The notes under the pieces were generated by a model. That model was not told the origin of the DNA. It did no database searches and saw nothing but the letters and a program-made list of their open reading frames with translations. Shown here in pieces: positions 1 to 8,129 of a stretch of 64,000 nucleotides of DNA. How positions within the stretch are numbered: the first letter of the stretch is position 1; each line of letters opens with the position of its first letter. Source of the DNA: Psychrobacter lutiphocae DSM 21542 (lineage in GTDB: Bacteria; Pseudomonadota; Gammaproteobacteria; Pseudomonadales; Moraxellaceae); NCBI RefSeq assembly GCF_000382145.1, contig NZ_KB907623.1:1-64000 (forward strand), given 5' to 3'. The translations under genes were made by a program, and so were the position numbers.

Positions 1-273
1 TATGGATGGTGCTCTATGGCATCAACCAAGTTTAAACCTACATAATGTGACGATGCTTAAATTACCCCCTTATTCACCTGAGTTAAATCCATCTGAACAG
101 GTGTGGTCGTATTTGAAACAACATTGGTTATCCAATAGGTGTTTTGATGGTTATGAGGCTATTGTTAATGCTGCTTGCAAGGCTTGGAATAGACTTTGTT
201 CCAAGCCCGAGCTCATTCAGTCTATAACTTCTCGTGATTGGATTGGTTTATAGGTTTATTTATGGAATTGGTA
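1..273 (+). mobile_element. IS630-family insertion sequence, right end (rest lies outside the window)
   Basis: The window opens inside a transposase gene whose stop is at 251-253. The short sequence after it ends in GGTATA, at the point where the reading frame of an unrelated gene on the other strand is cut (about 272-275). IS630-family elements insert at TA dinucleotides, and a TA is present at 272-273. The exact border is inferred from the break in the neighbouring gene, not from a second end. Confidence 0.75.
2..253 (+). CDS. IS630-family transposase, C-terminal fragment (5' partial at window edge)
   Basis: This is the C-terminal part of a DDE transposase. The motif PPYSPELNPSEQVW is the classical IS630/Tc1-type block carrying the third catalytic acidic residue, here the Glu of NPSE. 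DGALWHQ upstream matches the region after the second catalytic Asp. The gene is cut by the window start, so integrity of the whole transposase cannot be judged. It cuts and pastes the IS into TA targets and may also act on short elements with similar ends (see the dispersed repeats). Confidence 0.85.
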   Translation: MDGALWHQPSLNLHNVTMLKLPPYSPELNPSEQVWSYLKQHWLSNRCFDGYEAIVNAACKAWNRLCSKPELIQSITSRDWIGL

Positions 274-424
274 TAAGTACATCTAAAGCACGAACTTCTC
301 CCTCTTTAGCAAGGATTTGCAACTTGATCTTGCGAGCAGATGCAAGAGAAAGTTCAGCACTTGATATAACAGAGCTTATCGCTATTAGTAAAAAAATAGA
401 AACTACCGCACTGATGACGCTCAT
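272..424 (-). pseudogene. CNNM/hemolysin-type (YtfL/CorC-like) membrane protein gene, 5' remnant broken by IS630 insertion
   Basis: Reading the minus strand from an ATG at 424 gives about 50 residues: one hydrophobic segment (VVSIFLLIAISSVIS), then SSAELSLASARKIKLQIL and AKEGEVRALDVL. This is the hallmark start of CNNM-domain membrane proteins (TlyC/YtfL family, implicated in divalent-cation or polyamine homeostasis). Homology stops abruptly at DVL, exactly where the IS630 end begins, and a stop follows at 260-262. The gene is therefore inactivated, at least from its native 5' end. The rest of it should lie beyond the IS, outside the window. Confidence 0.75.
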
Positions 425-977
425 ATACCGCCTACTTAACTAGTTTGTTTTCGCTTATTATATGGGTTTGCTTGTGCTTATTTAGACAGATGTTTTTCCT
501 GTTTTTAATAAGCGCTATTATATGCCTCACTCTCAACATGAATGGCTGGTAACATTAATAATTGAGATTGGTGTATTATATGCCAAATTGTATAATTTAG
601 CTTTGCTTTGATCGTTATCTTGTGTAGGCGGTGTGTCTTAGTAGTTTAGGCGTTATTTGTTATGGGACTTTATGGGGTATTTGCTTAACAGGCTAACTAG
701 AATAGATAAGCTGCATAAAATAGAAACAAATCAATTCCTACCTGTTTACCTTGATTTATGTATAATCAACGTCATAATAGAATTATTGACGTTTTTTAAG
801 TGATATAAGTCATGATTTAAAGCGAATTTTTTAGCAGATTTATGCGTTAAGATGAGTTTTTTAGTCATCTTCTTTAACCACGTCAAACCAACTTAGCTAA
901 CCTTTAAACTTAGCTAGCTTTTAGCTGTTACATACCTTTTAGCTGTTACATACATTGTTAATAAAAAGAGAACCATT
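425..977. other. Divergent intergenic region between the broken CNNM gene and nfuA
   Basis: AT-rich spacer with no convincing gene. It holds the presumed promoters of two divergent genes. Just upstream of nfuA an 18-bp unit containing TTTTAGCTGTTACATAC is tandemly duplicated (about 919-953). I see no iron-sulfur-regulator site that I can call with confidence. Confidence 0.5.
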
Positions 978-1628
978 ATGACAGATACAACACCAGTTTC
1001 TGCTATTGATACAGAACAGACGGATATAAAAAGTAATATTACAATTACCGAGCCTGCACAGCAGTATTTAGCTGAGCTTTTGGCCAAACAAGACACGCCA
1101 GGTATAGGTGTGCGCATTTTTGTTGAGCATCCAGGTACTCCTCGAGCCGAGTGCTGTATGGCATATAACCAGCCTGGAGAAGAAGATCCTGCTGATTTAC
1201 AAATGCCATTTGAGCAGTTCACTGCCTTTATTGAAGCGACATCGGTTCCTTATTTAGAAGATGCGGTTATTGATTATAATAAAGATCGTTTTGGTGGACA
1301 GCTGACTTTCCGCGCGCCAAATTCAAAAGTGCCAAAAGTAGGTGCAGATGCCAGTGTTGAAGAACGTATTAATTATGTTCTACAATCTGAAATCAACCCA
1401 AGCCTAGCGGCGCATGGCGGTAACGTACAACTGCTTGAGTTAATTGAAGATGATGAGGCTGGTTTAACCGCTGTGTTAAAGTTCGGTGGTGGTTGTCAAG
1501 GTTGTTCAGCCGTTGATTTAACTTTGCGTCAGGGTGTTGAGGTACAGTTAAAACAGCAAATCCCAGAGTTGATGCAAGTGGTTGATGAAACAGACCATAG
1601 TTTGACTGAAAATGCTTATTATAAATAG
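978..1628 (+). CDS. nfuA: Fe/S biogenesis protein NfuA
   Basis: Carrier that receives a [4Fe-4S] cluster and passes it to apo-enzymes in the cytoplasm. The 216-residue protein has the two-domain NfuA layout: an N-terminal degenerate A-type (IscA-like) domain (about 20-115) and a C-terminal Nfu domain (about 125-200) with the cluster-binding CxxC at C173/C176 in [17 protein letters not shown]. About 20 residues longer than the E. coli protein because of an N-terminal extension. An ATG follows a purine-rich AAGAGA site. It stands alone, followed by the toxin array. Confidence 0.95.
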   Translation: MTDTTPVSAIDTEQTDIKSNITITEPAQQYLAELLAKQDTPGIGVRIFVEHPGTPRAECCMAYNQPGEEDPADLQMPFEQFTAFIEATSVPYLEDAVIDYNKDRFGGQLTFRAPNSKVPKVGADASVEERINYVLQSEINPSLAAHGGNVQLLELIEDDEAGLTAVLKFGGGCQGCSAVDLTLRQGVEVQLKQQIPELMQVVDETDHSLTENAYYK

Positions 1629-1910
1629 CGTATTATAAAAGTCATTTTTTATATAGAAGGCGCTCATCTCAACTTAAAATGTAGGCTTTATTTTATGTAA
1701 AGTTTGGCTCCCTTCCTTTCTCTTTATCCAAGCACAGCTTGGCTCTTGCGAAGCTAAAAAGTTCCCCCAGAGTTTTTATTAACGCTTTTCAGAGTTACTG
1801 AGAAAGGGGGACTTCCCACCCTCTTCGGTATTTTGCAACAGACAGACGAAATATACTGTCAAGAAACCCGTTATTAATGTTGCCAGCTATTGATGTTGAT
1901 AGTGGGGTAT
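1629..1910. repeat. Spacer with a degenerate copy of a dispersed non-coding repeat (about 1701-1804)
   Basis: No gene. The stretch 1701-1804 (GGCTCCCTTCCTTT, then AAGCACAGCTTGGCTCTTGC, then CAGAGTTTTTATTAACGC) closely resembles segments near 49.1 and 49.5 kb. This marks it as a dispersed repeat and not unique sequence. It lies immediately before the toxin array. Confidence 0.55.
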
Positions 1911-1946
1911 AAAAGCTGAGTTATCATGGGGTAACTCAGCTTTTTT
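1911..1946 (+). terminator. Module-boundary stem-loop, class 2 (AAAAGCTGAGT type) with T run
   Basis: A 13-bp perfect stem (AAAAGCTGAGTTA at 1911-1923 with TAACTCAGCTTTT at 1932-1944), an 8-base loop and a T6 tract. It has the form of a rho-independent terminator. An ATG follows directly but is out of frame with the toxin remnant. The same stem sequence recurs at 6129-6156 at another module boundary. Confidence 0.7.
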
Positions 1947-1954
1947 ATGTTTTT

Positions 1955-2329
1955 AATAGCTCAAGTACGCCAACAAGTAGGTTATTAGCTGCACTTGATT
2001 TAATTGTTGGTACTGATTTTAAAAAAAGTTCAGGAGATACCGCTAGATTAATCAGAAGTGATTTTCAACGGCTTAATATAGCTTATGCAAATAGAAATAA
2101 ACCAAGTAATGCAGTGGTAAAGTATATTTCTACAAATAGACCACAATCAATAGCTGAAGGTGGAAGAATTGACAAAGTTCATATATTGGTTGAAAAGTTT
2201 GGGGGTGAAGCTAAAAACTGGAAAAAGATGAAAGGTTGGGATAATAATGGTAGAGAATACCACTGGTATCAACTAAAAAATGCTCCTAGTGTTGGGTGGA
2301 AAAGAGCTGGTGAGCATGATCCTTTTTAA
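1955..2329 (+). pseudogene. Toxin C-terminal remnant, module A (lacks pretoxin and start codon)
   Basis: An open frame of about 124 residues begins just after a stem-loop with no ATG. Its first residues (SSTPTSRLLAALDLIVGTDF) align with the post-VENN linker of the nuclease toxin at 10.0-11.1 kb (SSRVLASIDLLTGTDF), showing that it is the 3' part of a polymorphic-toxin gene. The C-terminal part contains WKKMKGWDNNGREYHWY and ends KRAGEHDPF; I do not recognise its activity. A GTG at 2114 could start only the last 71 residues. Without signal, pretoxin or ribosome site it is probably a silent cassette end. Confidence 0.6.
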
Positions 2330-2353
2330 ACTATTATTTTTCAGGGGAATTTT

Positions 2354-2758
2354 ATGAAGGTGAGGTTAAGAAATATTGACGAATGTGATGAATTCTACAG
2401 AAGACTTATGGGAAATGTCGATCTTAGCCATGATACAATATATGAAGTTATAGAAATACAACAAAGTTCATATCGTCTTGAAGGTGATAGAAAAGAACCT
2501 GCTTTATATGATAAACGCATGTTTGACATTGTAGACCCCACTATTCCTGAAGGTTACATATATCAATTTTGCTATGAAGACAGTGAAGAGTTTCATGAAG
2601 ATGAAGACGGCTTTATATGGCGTGATTTTGAAGAGGAGTATAACATAACACCCAAATGCTTCGCTCAAAGAGCTTTTTTCGATTTTTATTTTGACAGGCA
2701 TGAAGAGCAGGTTGCTATTTATAATGAGTACATAAAAAATAGAAATAAGTCGGCTTAA
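2354..2758 (+). CDS. Putative immunity protein, module A
   Basis: A 134-residue acidic, soluble protein with many Asp/Glu residues (for example EDSEEFHEDEDGF) and no membrane segment. It lies 24 bp downstream of the toxin remnant and is preceded by CAGGGGA, a good ribosome-binding site. Acidic, small, family-poor proteins in this position are the rule for toxin-neutralising immunity proteins. I recognise no named family. The assignment rests on position. Confidence 0.6.
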   Translation: MKVRLRNIDECDEFYRRLMGNVDLSHDTIYEVIEIQQSSYRLEGDRKEPALYDKRMFDIVDPTIPEGYIYQFCYEDSEEFHEDEDGFIWRDFEEEYNITPKCFAQRAFFDFYFDRHEEQVAIYNEYIKNRNKSA

Positions 2759-2828
2759 AATATGTTTAAATAAGATGTTTTTAAGTATTGCTTATACTTA
2801 TCAATTAAAATTGAAAGCTAGATTAAAA

Positions 2829-2880
2829 GGTTGAGTTGTTTTTATACCATGACAAGTTATAAAAATAACTCACCTTTTTT
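2829..2880 (+). terminator. Module-boundary stem-loop, class 1 (GAGTTATTTTTATA type) with T6
   Basis: Imperfect 17-18 bp stem (left arm from 2829, right arm TTATAAAAATAACTCACC at 2857-2874) followed by T6, then directly by the ATG of the module. The same block is present at 8130, 9957 and 13687. It looks like a terminator placed at the extreme 5' border of VENN-type modules. Confidence 0.75.
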
Positions 2881-3895
2881 ATGCTTAGTAAATGCAACTT
2901 TAGCCTTTCAAAACAAATTAAACTCACCAACAGCTTACGAGCTTCTTTAGTGGATGTCTTTGCAGGAGAAGCGTTTAGTGAAGGTGTAAAAGATATTGAT
3001 GCTGATGATTTTGCCCGTAACTTAGCCCATAAGCTAGCGGCGGCTGGTGTGGGCTGTATTGCAGCAGGTGCTAAAAACCAAAGCTGTGATGCAGGCGCAA
3101 TCGGTGCCGCTGTCGGTGAGATGGTTGGGGATTATTTGGTAGAGCAAGGCTTTGAAGGAGAATTGTCTGCCGCACAAAAACAGAACATCCTCAATAGAGC
3201 TAAACTGGTAGCAGGTACGGTAGCTTTAGCCGTTGGTGCAGATGTGGATACTGCGGCAAATAGTGCAGGAGTGGCTGTTGAGAATAATTCTTTAAAAGTG
3301 GCAACAACCGTAATAAAAGTCTCTGGTAAAGTTTTTAAAGTAGCCGTAAAGAAAGGTAAGTATAAAAGACTTAAAAGATGTACTTAAAGAAGAAAGTTTA
3401 GATATTGTCGATAACTTAATCACTTTAAGTGATGGTGAAGTTAATATAAATGATGCTAAAGCTATTATAGATCTAGTGGTCGGAACCAGTTTAAATAGAG
3501 CAAATAAAGGTGAAGCTGCTTTAGAAATTAATAGGCTATTATCAGGAAACCCTCCTTTACCTGTTCCTAATCCATTAAAATCGAAAAACGGTCTTACTTA
3601 TAAATCTAATCCAAAACATACACTTGGACAGTCAGGTAATAGGGCTAATGCTGGAATAGAGCCTAGAAATTCTTTTGAATTATTTGGCAATTCGGTACAG
3701 TCTGGGAGGAAAAGGTACTCCCTAGACTCAAGTGGGAATATACACCAATATACTAATGCAAATGATGGCACATGGCATTGGGCAGGAAGAACGGGATCAG
3801 ATCAACCAAGTGCTCAAAGATTAAATGTTGAAAATATCCCTAATGAAGTTTTTTCTAAATTAGGAACTAGTTATACAACTGTGAGGAAAAAATGA
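2881..3895 (+). pseudogene. CdiA-type pretoxin plus toxin, module B, frameshifted
   Basis: Residues 1-136 of the first frame form the shared pretoxin: DUF637-like block (DADDFARNLAHKLAAAGVGC, GAIGAAVGEMV) and the VENN motif at 133-136. The frame stops at 3385-3387. The +1 frame continues the linker (KDLKDVLKEESLDIVD and so on) into a toxin ending at 3895, with GTWHWAGRTG near the end. A single-base change in the A-rich stretch around 3340-3365 therefore breaks the fusion. A GTG at 3476 opens the last 139 residues. The toxin activity is not recognised. No ribosome site precedes the ATG, which follows a T6 tract. Confidence 0.75.
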
Positions 3896-4548
3896 TATTT
3901 GGTAATCCTGGGATTTATCTAGATGACGGTACTTATGATGATTTTTCAATCATTATTGAAAAACTGACAACTGATTTGTACAGCGTAAATTTTTGTATTG
4001 ACATGAAATTGTTCCCAACACATTTAGCCTATAATGAAAAACAGATAATTTTAGATGCTTTTAACGAGAGAGATATTTTTCAGCAACAATCAAAAGAATT
4101 GTTTTATTTAGAGGATAGAGAGCTAATGATAGCTTTGATAAAGGAATCTTTTGTAAATATATATAGAATAGAGCAGGTTATTAGTTTGGGTCTTTATCCT
4201 AAAGAGTATTCAGATAATGAACTTAAAAAGTTTGAAGACTTATTAGATTATGATATAGCTGTTGAAGAGAACAGAAACAAGCTTTGGGAAATAGACACTT
4301 TAGAATATACCAATAAAGGTTTTTATGTTTTTATAGTAAATTATGGCAATGAAACTAAAATAGTCTTCATTCAGCAAAAAAAATATGACGATCAAGATAA
4401 TAAATATGGAAGATTTTTCCACAAGGATAGATCTTTAAAAAGAGTTAGTTTTTTCGATGATATTAATTGGTCAGTGAAAGTAGTAAAAGTACTTAAAGAT
4501 GATTTAATTTCAATAAACTCAATGATTATCGATAAGCTACTATCTTAA
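3892..4548 (+). CDS. Putative immunity protein, module B
   Basis: A 218-residue soluble acidic protein. Its ATG overlaps the toxin stop (ATGA, 3892-3895), indicating translational coupling to the toxin frame. No signal peptide or membrane segment; a pattern of mixed beta/alpha segments without a family I know. Tight overlap with a CdiA-type toxin end is the evidence for the immunity role. Confidence 0.6.
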   Translation: MIFGNPGIYLDDGTYDDFSIIIEKLTTDLYSVNFCIDMKLFPTHLAYNEKQIILDAFNERDIFQQQSKELFYLEDRELMIALIKESFVNIYRIEQVISLGLYPKEYSDNELKKFEDLLDYDIAVEENRNKLWEIDTLEYTNKGFYVFIVNYGNETKIVFIQQKKYDDQDNKYGRFFHKDRSLKRVSFFDDINWSVKVVKVLKDDLISINSMIIDKLLS

Positions 4549-4583
4549 AGTATAATCATATATTGATTCAAAGAAATTGCTAA

Positions 4584-4733
4584 GCGAGGAAAAACAACCA
4601 GCAGTTGCCAGGTGAGTGGAAAAAGGTATATAAAGATGGATATGCTAAAGGTAAAAAAGTATCAATTCATTATTTTCAACATTCTTCTGGGAAGGTTTCT
4701 GATGTCAAAGTTAAAGATGGTTGGAGCAATTGA
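4584..4733 (+). pseudogene. Toxin C-terminal stub, module C
   Basis: About 49 codons open from just after an in-frame TAA at 4581-4583 to a stop at 4731-4733, with no start codon. The translation includes LPGEWKKVYKDGYAKGKK, then a VSIHYFQ segment, and ends DVKVKDGWSN. This is the kind of compact ending seen in polymorphic toxins just before their immunity gene. The front of the toxin and the pretoxin are missing. It is kept next to an intact downstream gene. Confidence 0.5.
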
Positions 4734-4754
4734 TAATAGTTGGATTAATAGAAA

Positions 4755-5183
4755 ATGACTACAGAATCAGAAAAACTTAATTCAGGTAAATTAATTTTTA
4801 ATATTATAGCGGTTGGTCTTATTCGTTTATTAATGAAAAATAAAATTGATTTTGACCAAGCTCATTTCTTACTGTTTAGCCCTAGTGCTCTGTCAAGAGT
4901 AGAGGATAACAATACTCTTGATGAGTTTAAAATGATTATAGCTAAAGCATTAGAGCTAGAGGATATTCGCCGTTTAGTAGGTGAAGAAGCCTATCAAAAT
5001 GAATTGAAAGCTTTGGAAGACGAATTATGTGAACATTTAGTTTATAGCGATTATGAAGATATGCATAAAGCATCACGCATCATAACTTCATTAGGAATTG
5101 TAGAAAATCTAGAGGTTAAGCCTAAAGATAACAAAGTAGAGGTGATTGCTATAGATAAACCTAATACCAAATCTAAAAATTAA
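4755..5183 (+). CDS. Putative immunity protein, module C, 3' end rewritten by a MITE-like element
   Basis: A 142-residue, mostly alpha-helical acidic protein 21 bp after a toxin stub. The last six residues and the stop (NTKSKN, TAA at 5181-5183) lie inside a 104-bp dispersed element that starts at 5164. If the element and one TA are removed, the frame would run two more codons and end at TGA, giving IDKPNIT, so the insertion altered only the extreme C-terminus. Family not recognised; role inferred from position. Confidence 0.6.
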   Translation: MTTESEKLNSGKLIFNIIAVGLIRLLMKNKIDFDQAHFLLFSPSALSRVEDNNTLDEFKMIIAKALELEDIRRLVGEEAYQNELKALEDELCEHLVYSDYEDMHKASRIITSLGIVENLEVKPKDNKVEVIAIDKPNTKSKN

Positions 5184-5267
5184 CATAGCGAGGAAAACGA
5201 TTGCAAACGCTACATATAGTAGGTTTAGCGAGTTTGACAAAGATAGGTTATTTTTCAGAAAAGGTAT
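5164..5267 (+). repeat. MITE-like element, ATACC family, copy 1
   Basis: 104 bp with imperfect terminal inverted repeats: ATACCAAATCTAAAAATTAA at the left and, inverted at the right, ATACCTTTTCTGAAAAATAA. Related copies are at 6019 (inverted), 21073, 34554 (inverted) and 45197 (inverted). Every CC at an end is preceded by TA, as expected for a TA-targeting IS630/Tc1-type mobiliser. No coding capacity. Confidence 0.8.
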
Positions 5268-5270
5268 AAC

Positions 5271-5456
5271 TTGAACGTTAATGGTGCGACCATTCAAAGT
5301 ACAGGTCAGGAAATTAAACCAAACACTCAGGAAATGCATTGGTCGGTTTGGAAGTTTAAAAATAGAACGGACAAAACGGGCACTAGAGTTGGAAGGGTTA
5401 TTCCTATAACGAAGCAAGACCAAACTACAGATATGATAATTAATAATTTACCTTAG
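5271..5456 (+). pseudogene. Toxin C-terminal stub, module D
   Basis: About 61 residues from a TTG, with EMHWSVWKFKNRTDKTGTRV in the middle and ending MIINNLP. No ATG, no pretoxin and no convincing ribosome site. The frame runs back into the MITE-like element. Position 9 bp before an immunity-type gene suggests that this is the tail of a toxin. The activity is unknown. Confidence 0.4.
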
Positions 5457-5465
5457 GATAAACTT

Positions 5466-5957
5466 ATGAGCATACTTGCTGAACTTGATTCTTATGAGAT
5501 GCATTCTGAAATCAATGGAATTGATTTAAAGTACTATGCCATCTTCTTCTTTTATCTCATAGAATGGGCTTATTCAAGAAAGTTACTTTCAGAAGAGCTA
5601 GAGCATGACAAATCATTCATTAATGAGTTAAAACGAGTGAGAAATCAGGAAATAGATTGTTTTGACTTTCTATCAACACAACTGGACTTTAAGCTTTGTA
5701 GCAACTTTTTTAAAGATGACATAGTCGCTGACTTTGTCGGACTATATATTGATATTGACTATGATCCTGACCTAACAAGACATATGTGGAGTTATGGTAA
5801 TGAGTTTTTGCTACAAAGAGACTTAATAACCAATACTTATAAACCTAAAGAAAGCAAAGCCTTAATGGAGGATATAGATAATGCATTTAAGACTTTTATA
5901 GAGATTAACTATCCTGATAAGGGCGGGGATTATTTTCCTATAAAACACAAAAGATAG
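5466..5957 (+). CDS. Putative immunity protein, module D
   Basis: A 163-residue soluble, helix-rich acidic protein starting at an ATG preceded by TTAGGATAA. It contains an aromatic segment (YYAIFFFYLIEWAYSRKL) that could be mildly amphipathic, but not a clear membrane span. It follows a toxin stub and fits the alternating toxin/immunity pattern. No family recognised. Confidence 0.55.
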   Translation: MSILAELDSYEMHSEINGIDLKYYAIFFFYLIEWAYSRKLLSEELEHDKSFINELKRVRNQEIDCFDFLSTQLDFKLCSNFFKDDIVADFVGLYIDIDYDPDLTRHMWSYGNEFLLQRDLITNTYKPKESKALMEDIDNAFKTFIEINYPDKGGDYFPIKHKR

Positions 5958-6018
5958 CTTCTGAATATATCTTATTTATGTACTTCATTAAGTACATAAA
6001 GGTTATCTTTTTAATATA

Positions 6019-6121
6019 ATACCTTTTCTAAAAATAACTTATCTTGGTCAAACTTGTTGAACCTACTATATGTAGCGTTTGCACTCGTTTTCCTCGATAG
6101 CTTAATTTTTAGATTTGGTAT
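6019..6121 (-). repeat. MITE-like element, ATACC family, copy 2 (inverted)
   Basis: 103 bp, opposite orientation to the copy at 5164, with ATACC at 6019-6023 and GGTAT at 6117-6121. Internal sequence TGTAGCGTTTGCACTCG matches the complement of copy 1. Together copies 1 and 2 bracket module D in inverted orientation. Confidence 0.8.
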
Positions 6122-6128
6122 AAAAATG

Positions 6129-6156
6129 AAAAGCTGAGTTTAGACTCAGCTTTTTT
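6129..6156 (+). terminator. Module-boundary stem-loop, class 2, second copy
   Basis: 11-bp perfect stem (AAAAGCTGAGT at 6129-6139, ACTCAGCTTTT at 6144-6154), a 4-base loop and T6, then ATG. The same stem sequence occurs at 1911-1946. The 218 bp between this stem-loop and the next gene contain no toxin remnant that I can read. Confidence 0.7.
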
Positions 6157-6374
6157 ATGCATATTTATAAAACATAAGACCTCAGTAGCTTTGAAGAGGC
6201 ACTCATCAATAGGTTACGCTCATCGCTATTGCTAATACTGTATTTTAATATACAAAACCATCGGTAGGGTGTCGTTCCACGCACCAATAAATAATAGCTC
6301 AAAGGTGACAGAGTGTGTATTTTAATTTAGGTTTAGCTATAGATACTTTACACCTGAAAAATAAGGAGAATAAG

Positions 6375-6794
6375 ATGTATTTAGTTGGATTTTTTAAAGA
6401 ACTTGACCCAGAGTTTAGTAATTTCCCAGATTCAATTTATGATTTTAAAAATAAATTAGATCCAGATATAAAACCTATGGTTTTAAATTATCTAACACAA
6501 TCAACAGGCATAATGGATTGGGTTGACACGGTAGGGGATTGTTTAAATAGAGATAGAGCGATAGTGGGTGGGTCATGTGAATGGAGTGACGGAGAATGGA
6601 TATTTAGAGAAGATTTAGCTTATTATGTAAAGGAATATGATGTAGGTTTACCAAGTAAGTTTATTGAAAAAATTATTAATAATAATGGTATTCCTCCACT
6701 ATCGGATGAAACAGTAAGAATGGATTTAGATGAAATTATGGGCACAATAAATCGAGCTTATGATGGAGATAGAGATGTGTTCGTTGAGCCATAG
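6375..6794 (+). CDS. Orphan putative immunity protein, module E
   Basis: The start is set at the ATG preceded by a strong AAGGAG site, although the frame is open further up from a GTG at 6315. A 139-residue acidic soluble protein (for example GSCEWSDGEWIFREDLAY). No toxin sequence precedes it, so it would be an immunity gene without its toxin. Family unknown. Confidence 0.55.
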   Translation: MYLVGFFKELDPEFSNFPDSIYDFKNKLDPDIKPMVLNYLTQSTGIMDWVDTVGDCLNRDRAIVGGSCEWSDGEWIFREDLAYYVKEYDVGLPSKFIEKIINNNGIPPLSDETVRMDLDEIMGTINRAYDGDRDVFVEP

Positions 6795-6866
6795 CAAACG
6801 TAGCGTAGGTGCAACATAGTGAAACCCACATATCAAGACTTAAATCTTAAACCAAACACCAAAACA

Positions 6867-6893
6867 AAAGGCTGGGTTTTAAATCCAGCCTTT
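6867..6893 (+). terminator. Module-boundary stem-loop, class 3 (AAAGGCTGGG type)
   Basis: Stem AAAGGCTGGGTTT / AAATCCAGCCTTT with a G-T pair, followed by TGTTATCTATACTATCCAATT. The same block sits at 18360 and, diverged, at 19440, each time just before a HINT-domain C-terminal half. An in-frame TAA lies between the hairpin and the HINT reading frame. Confidence 0.7.
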
Positions 6894-6918
6894 GTTATCT
6901 ATACTATCCAATTTATAA

Positions 6919-7473
6919 AAAAATACCGAAACTTTCCAAACCACAGAAGAACATCCATTTTTGGTAGTGAGTGCAGGATGGCTATCTGCTAAAATGCTTC
7001 AAGCAGGGATGACGCTTGTTAACCGTGATAATGAGCAAACGCTCAAAGTTGTTAGCCAAACCAAGCTAGATAAAACCGACACTGTATATAACTTTGAAGT
7101 TGATGAATTCCATACTTATCACATCGGTGAGTTTGGGGTTTGGGTGCATAATGCTTGTTCCCCAAGATTTCAAGGAGCAAGTCAGTTGACTTTAAATAGA
7201 TTAGATAAAGTACTGTCAACTGCATCTGACTCAACAGTAGGTAGTGGGGTAAAGAATTTTACCCAAGAACGATCAAGAAGCAGACTGGCGGACTATAAAT
7301 GGTTAACTGCCAATCCTAAGGAAGTGATTAGAGATGATGTAAACCTAAAAATCACTAAACTTCAAGATGGTACAAAAATAATTTTAAGAGATAGTAGTAC
7401 TGGTCCAAAAACTATTGAAGTTCAAAAATCTAATGGAAGTAAGGTGATGGAGATTAGGTATGAAAAACCATAA
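6919..7473 (+). CDS. HINT-domain C-terminal half fused to a toxin domain, module F
   Basis: The frame is open from just after a TAA and has no ATG at its head. The first start codon in the frame is a GTG-type start about 14 codons in. The first ~75 residues are the end of a HINT (Hedgehog/intein) pretoxin: TTEEHPF, then VYNFEVDEFHTYHIGEFGVWVHN, a canonical HINT terminus that in polymorphic toxins releases or presents the toxin. The remaining ~105 residues are the toxin (NFTQERSRSRLADYKW, IILRDSSTGPKTIEVQ); activity not recognised. The front half of HINT is missing, so this is a recombination cassette more than a functional gene. Confidence 0.65.
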   Translation, partial: KNTETFQTTEEHPFLVVSAGWLSAKMLQAGMTLVNRDNEQTLKVVSQTKLDKTDTVYNFEVDEFHTYHIGEFGVWVHNACSPRFQGASQLTLNRLDKVLSTASDSTVGSGVKNFTQERSRSRLADYKWLTANPKEVIRDDVNLKITKLQDGTKIILRDSSTGPKTIEVQKSNGSKVMEIRYEKP

Positions 7474-8044
7474 CATGAAGCCTTGGTGTGATGTAGATGA
7501 TCCATTAAAAGAGTACTATAACTTATTAAATGATCAGGATTTAAAAAAAATAGCTACTATTACAAATAGACAGAACTTGAAACTACCCTGCTTTCAAAAA
7601 GAGCTCATAGGTAATGCATTACTGTTAATAGATTTTTCTGATTATCATAATGTATTTTCACAATTTCAGCTTTTTTCTGATTTGATTAACCAATTCAGAA
7701 GTCAAGAAAGTTATTTACTTTGGATACCTTTGAATAATGACGATGTAGATAATTTTAGTAAATTCAATCCATTAATGATAGCGAAAACGCCTTTTGAAGT
7801 TGAGTTCTTAACAAAAGCTTCAGGATCAATGATGCAAATGATGACAGGTGGTTTTATGGTGATAGACTCTAAGAGTCAATTTATTTCTATGATTATAGAT
7901 GGATATTATATGTTAAGCATAGTTTATGACATCTCTTTAGCTAATATTTTTCAAAAATATATAGATAATTGGCGTGTTGTTCATGAAAATTTAGATGAAA
8001 CCACAGCTACTACTCTATTGACTTGCCAAGCTGAGTATGGCTGA
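7460..8044 (+). CDS. Putative immunity protein, module F
   Basis: A 194-residue protein overlapping the toxin frame by 14 bp. An alternative ATG lies at 7475. Mostly soluble, with a Met-rich central stretch (SGSMMQMMTGGFMVI). Overlap with a HINT-linked toxin argues for the immunity role. No family recognised. Confidence 0.55.
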   Translation: MKNHNMKPWCDVDDPLKEYYNLLNDQDLKKIATITNRQNLKLPCFQKELIGNALLLIDFSDYHNVFSQFQLFSDLINQFRSQESYLLWIPLNNDDVDNFSKFNPLMIAKTPFEVEFLTKASGSMMQMMTGGFMVIDSKSQFISMIIDGYYMLSIVYDISLANIFQKYIDNWRVVHENLDETTATTLLTCQAEYG

Positions 8045-8129
8045 TATTTATATAGCTAGGTTTATATGAAAAGCTTTCTGAGCGTCTAATCCTTTGTTTT
8101 AACTAAAAACAGTGAACTGAATTAAAAAA

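Noticed and set aside
234-443. Plus-strand 69-codon frame after the transposase
   Set aside because: It is the antisense of the CNNM gene remnant on the minus strand, which reads as a recognisable protein.
914-1222. Minus-strand 102-codon frame across nfuA
   Set aside because: Lies opposite a well-supported gene with all NfuA motifs.
6315-6374. Upstream GTG start for the module E immunity gene
   Set aside because: The ATG at 6375 has a strong AAGGAG site at correct spacing, while the GTG has none.
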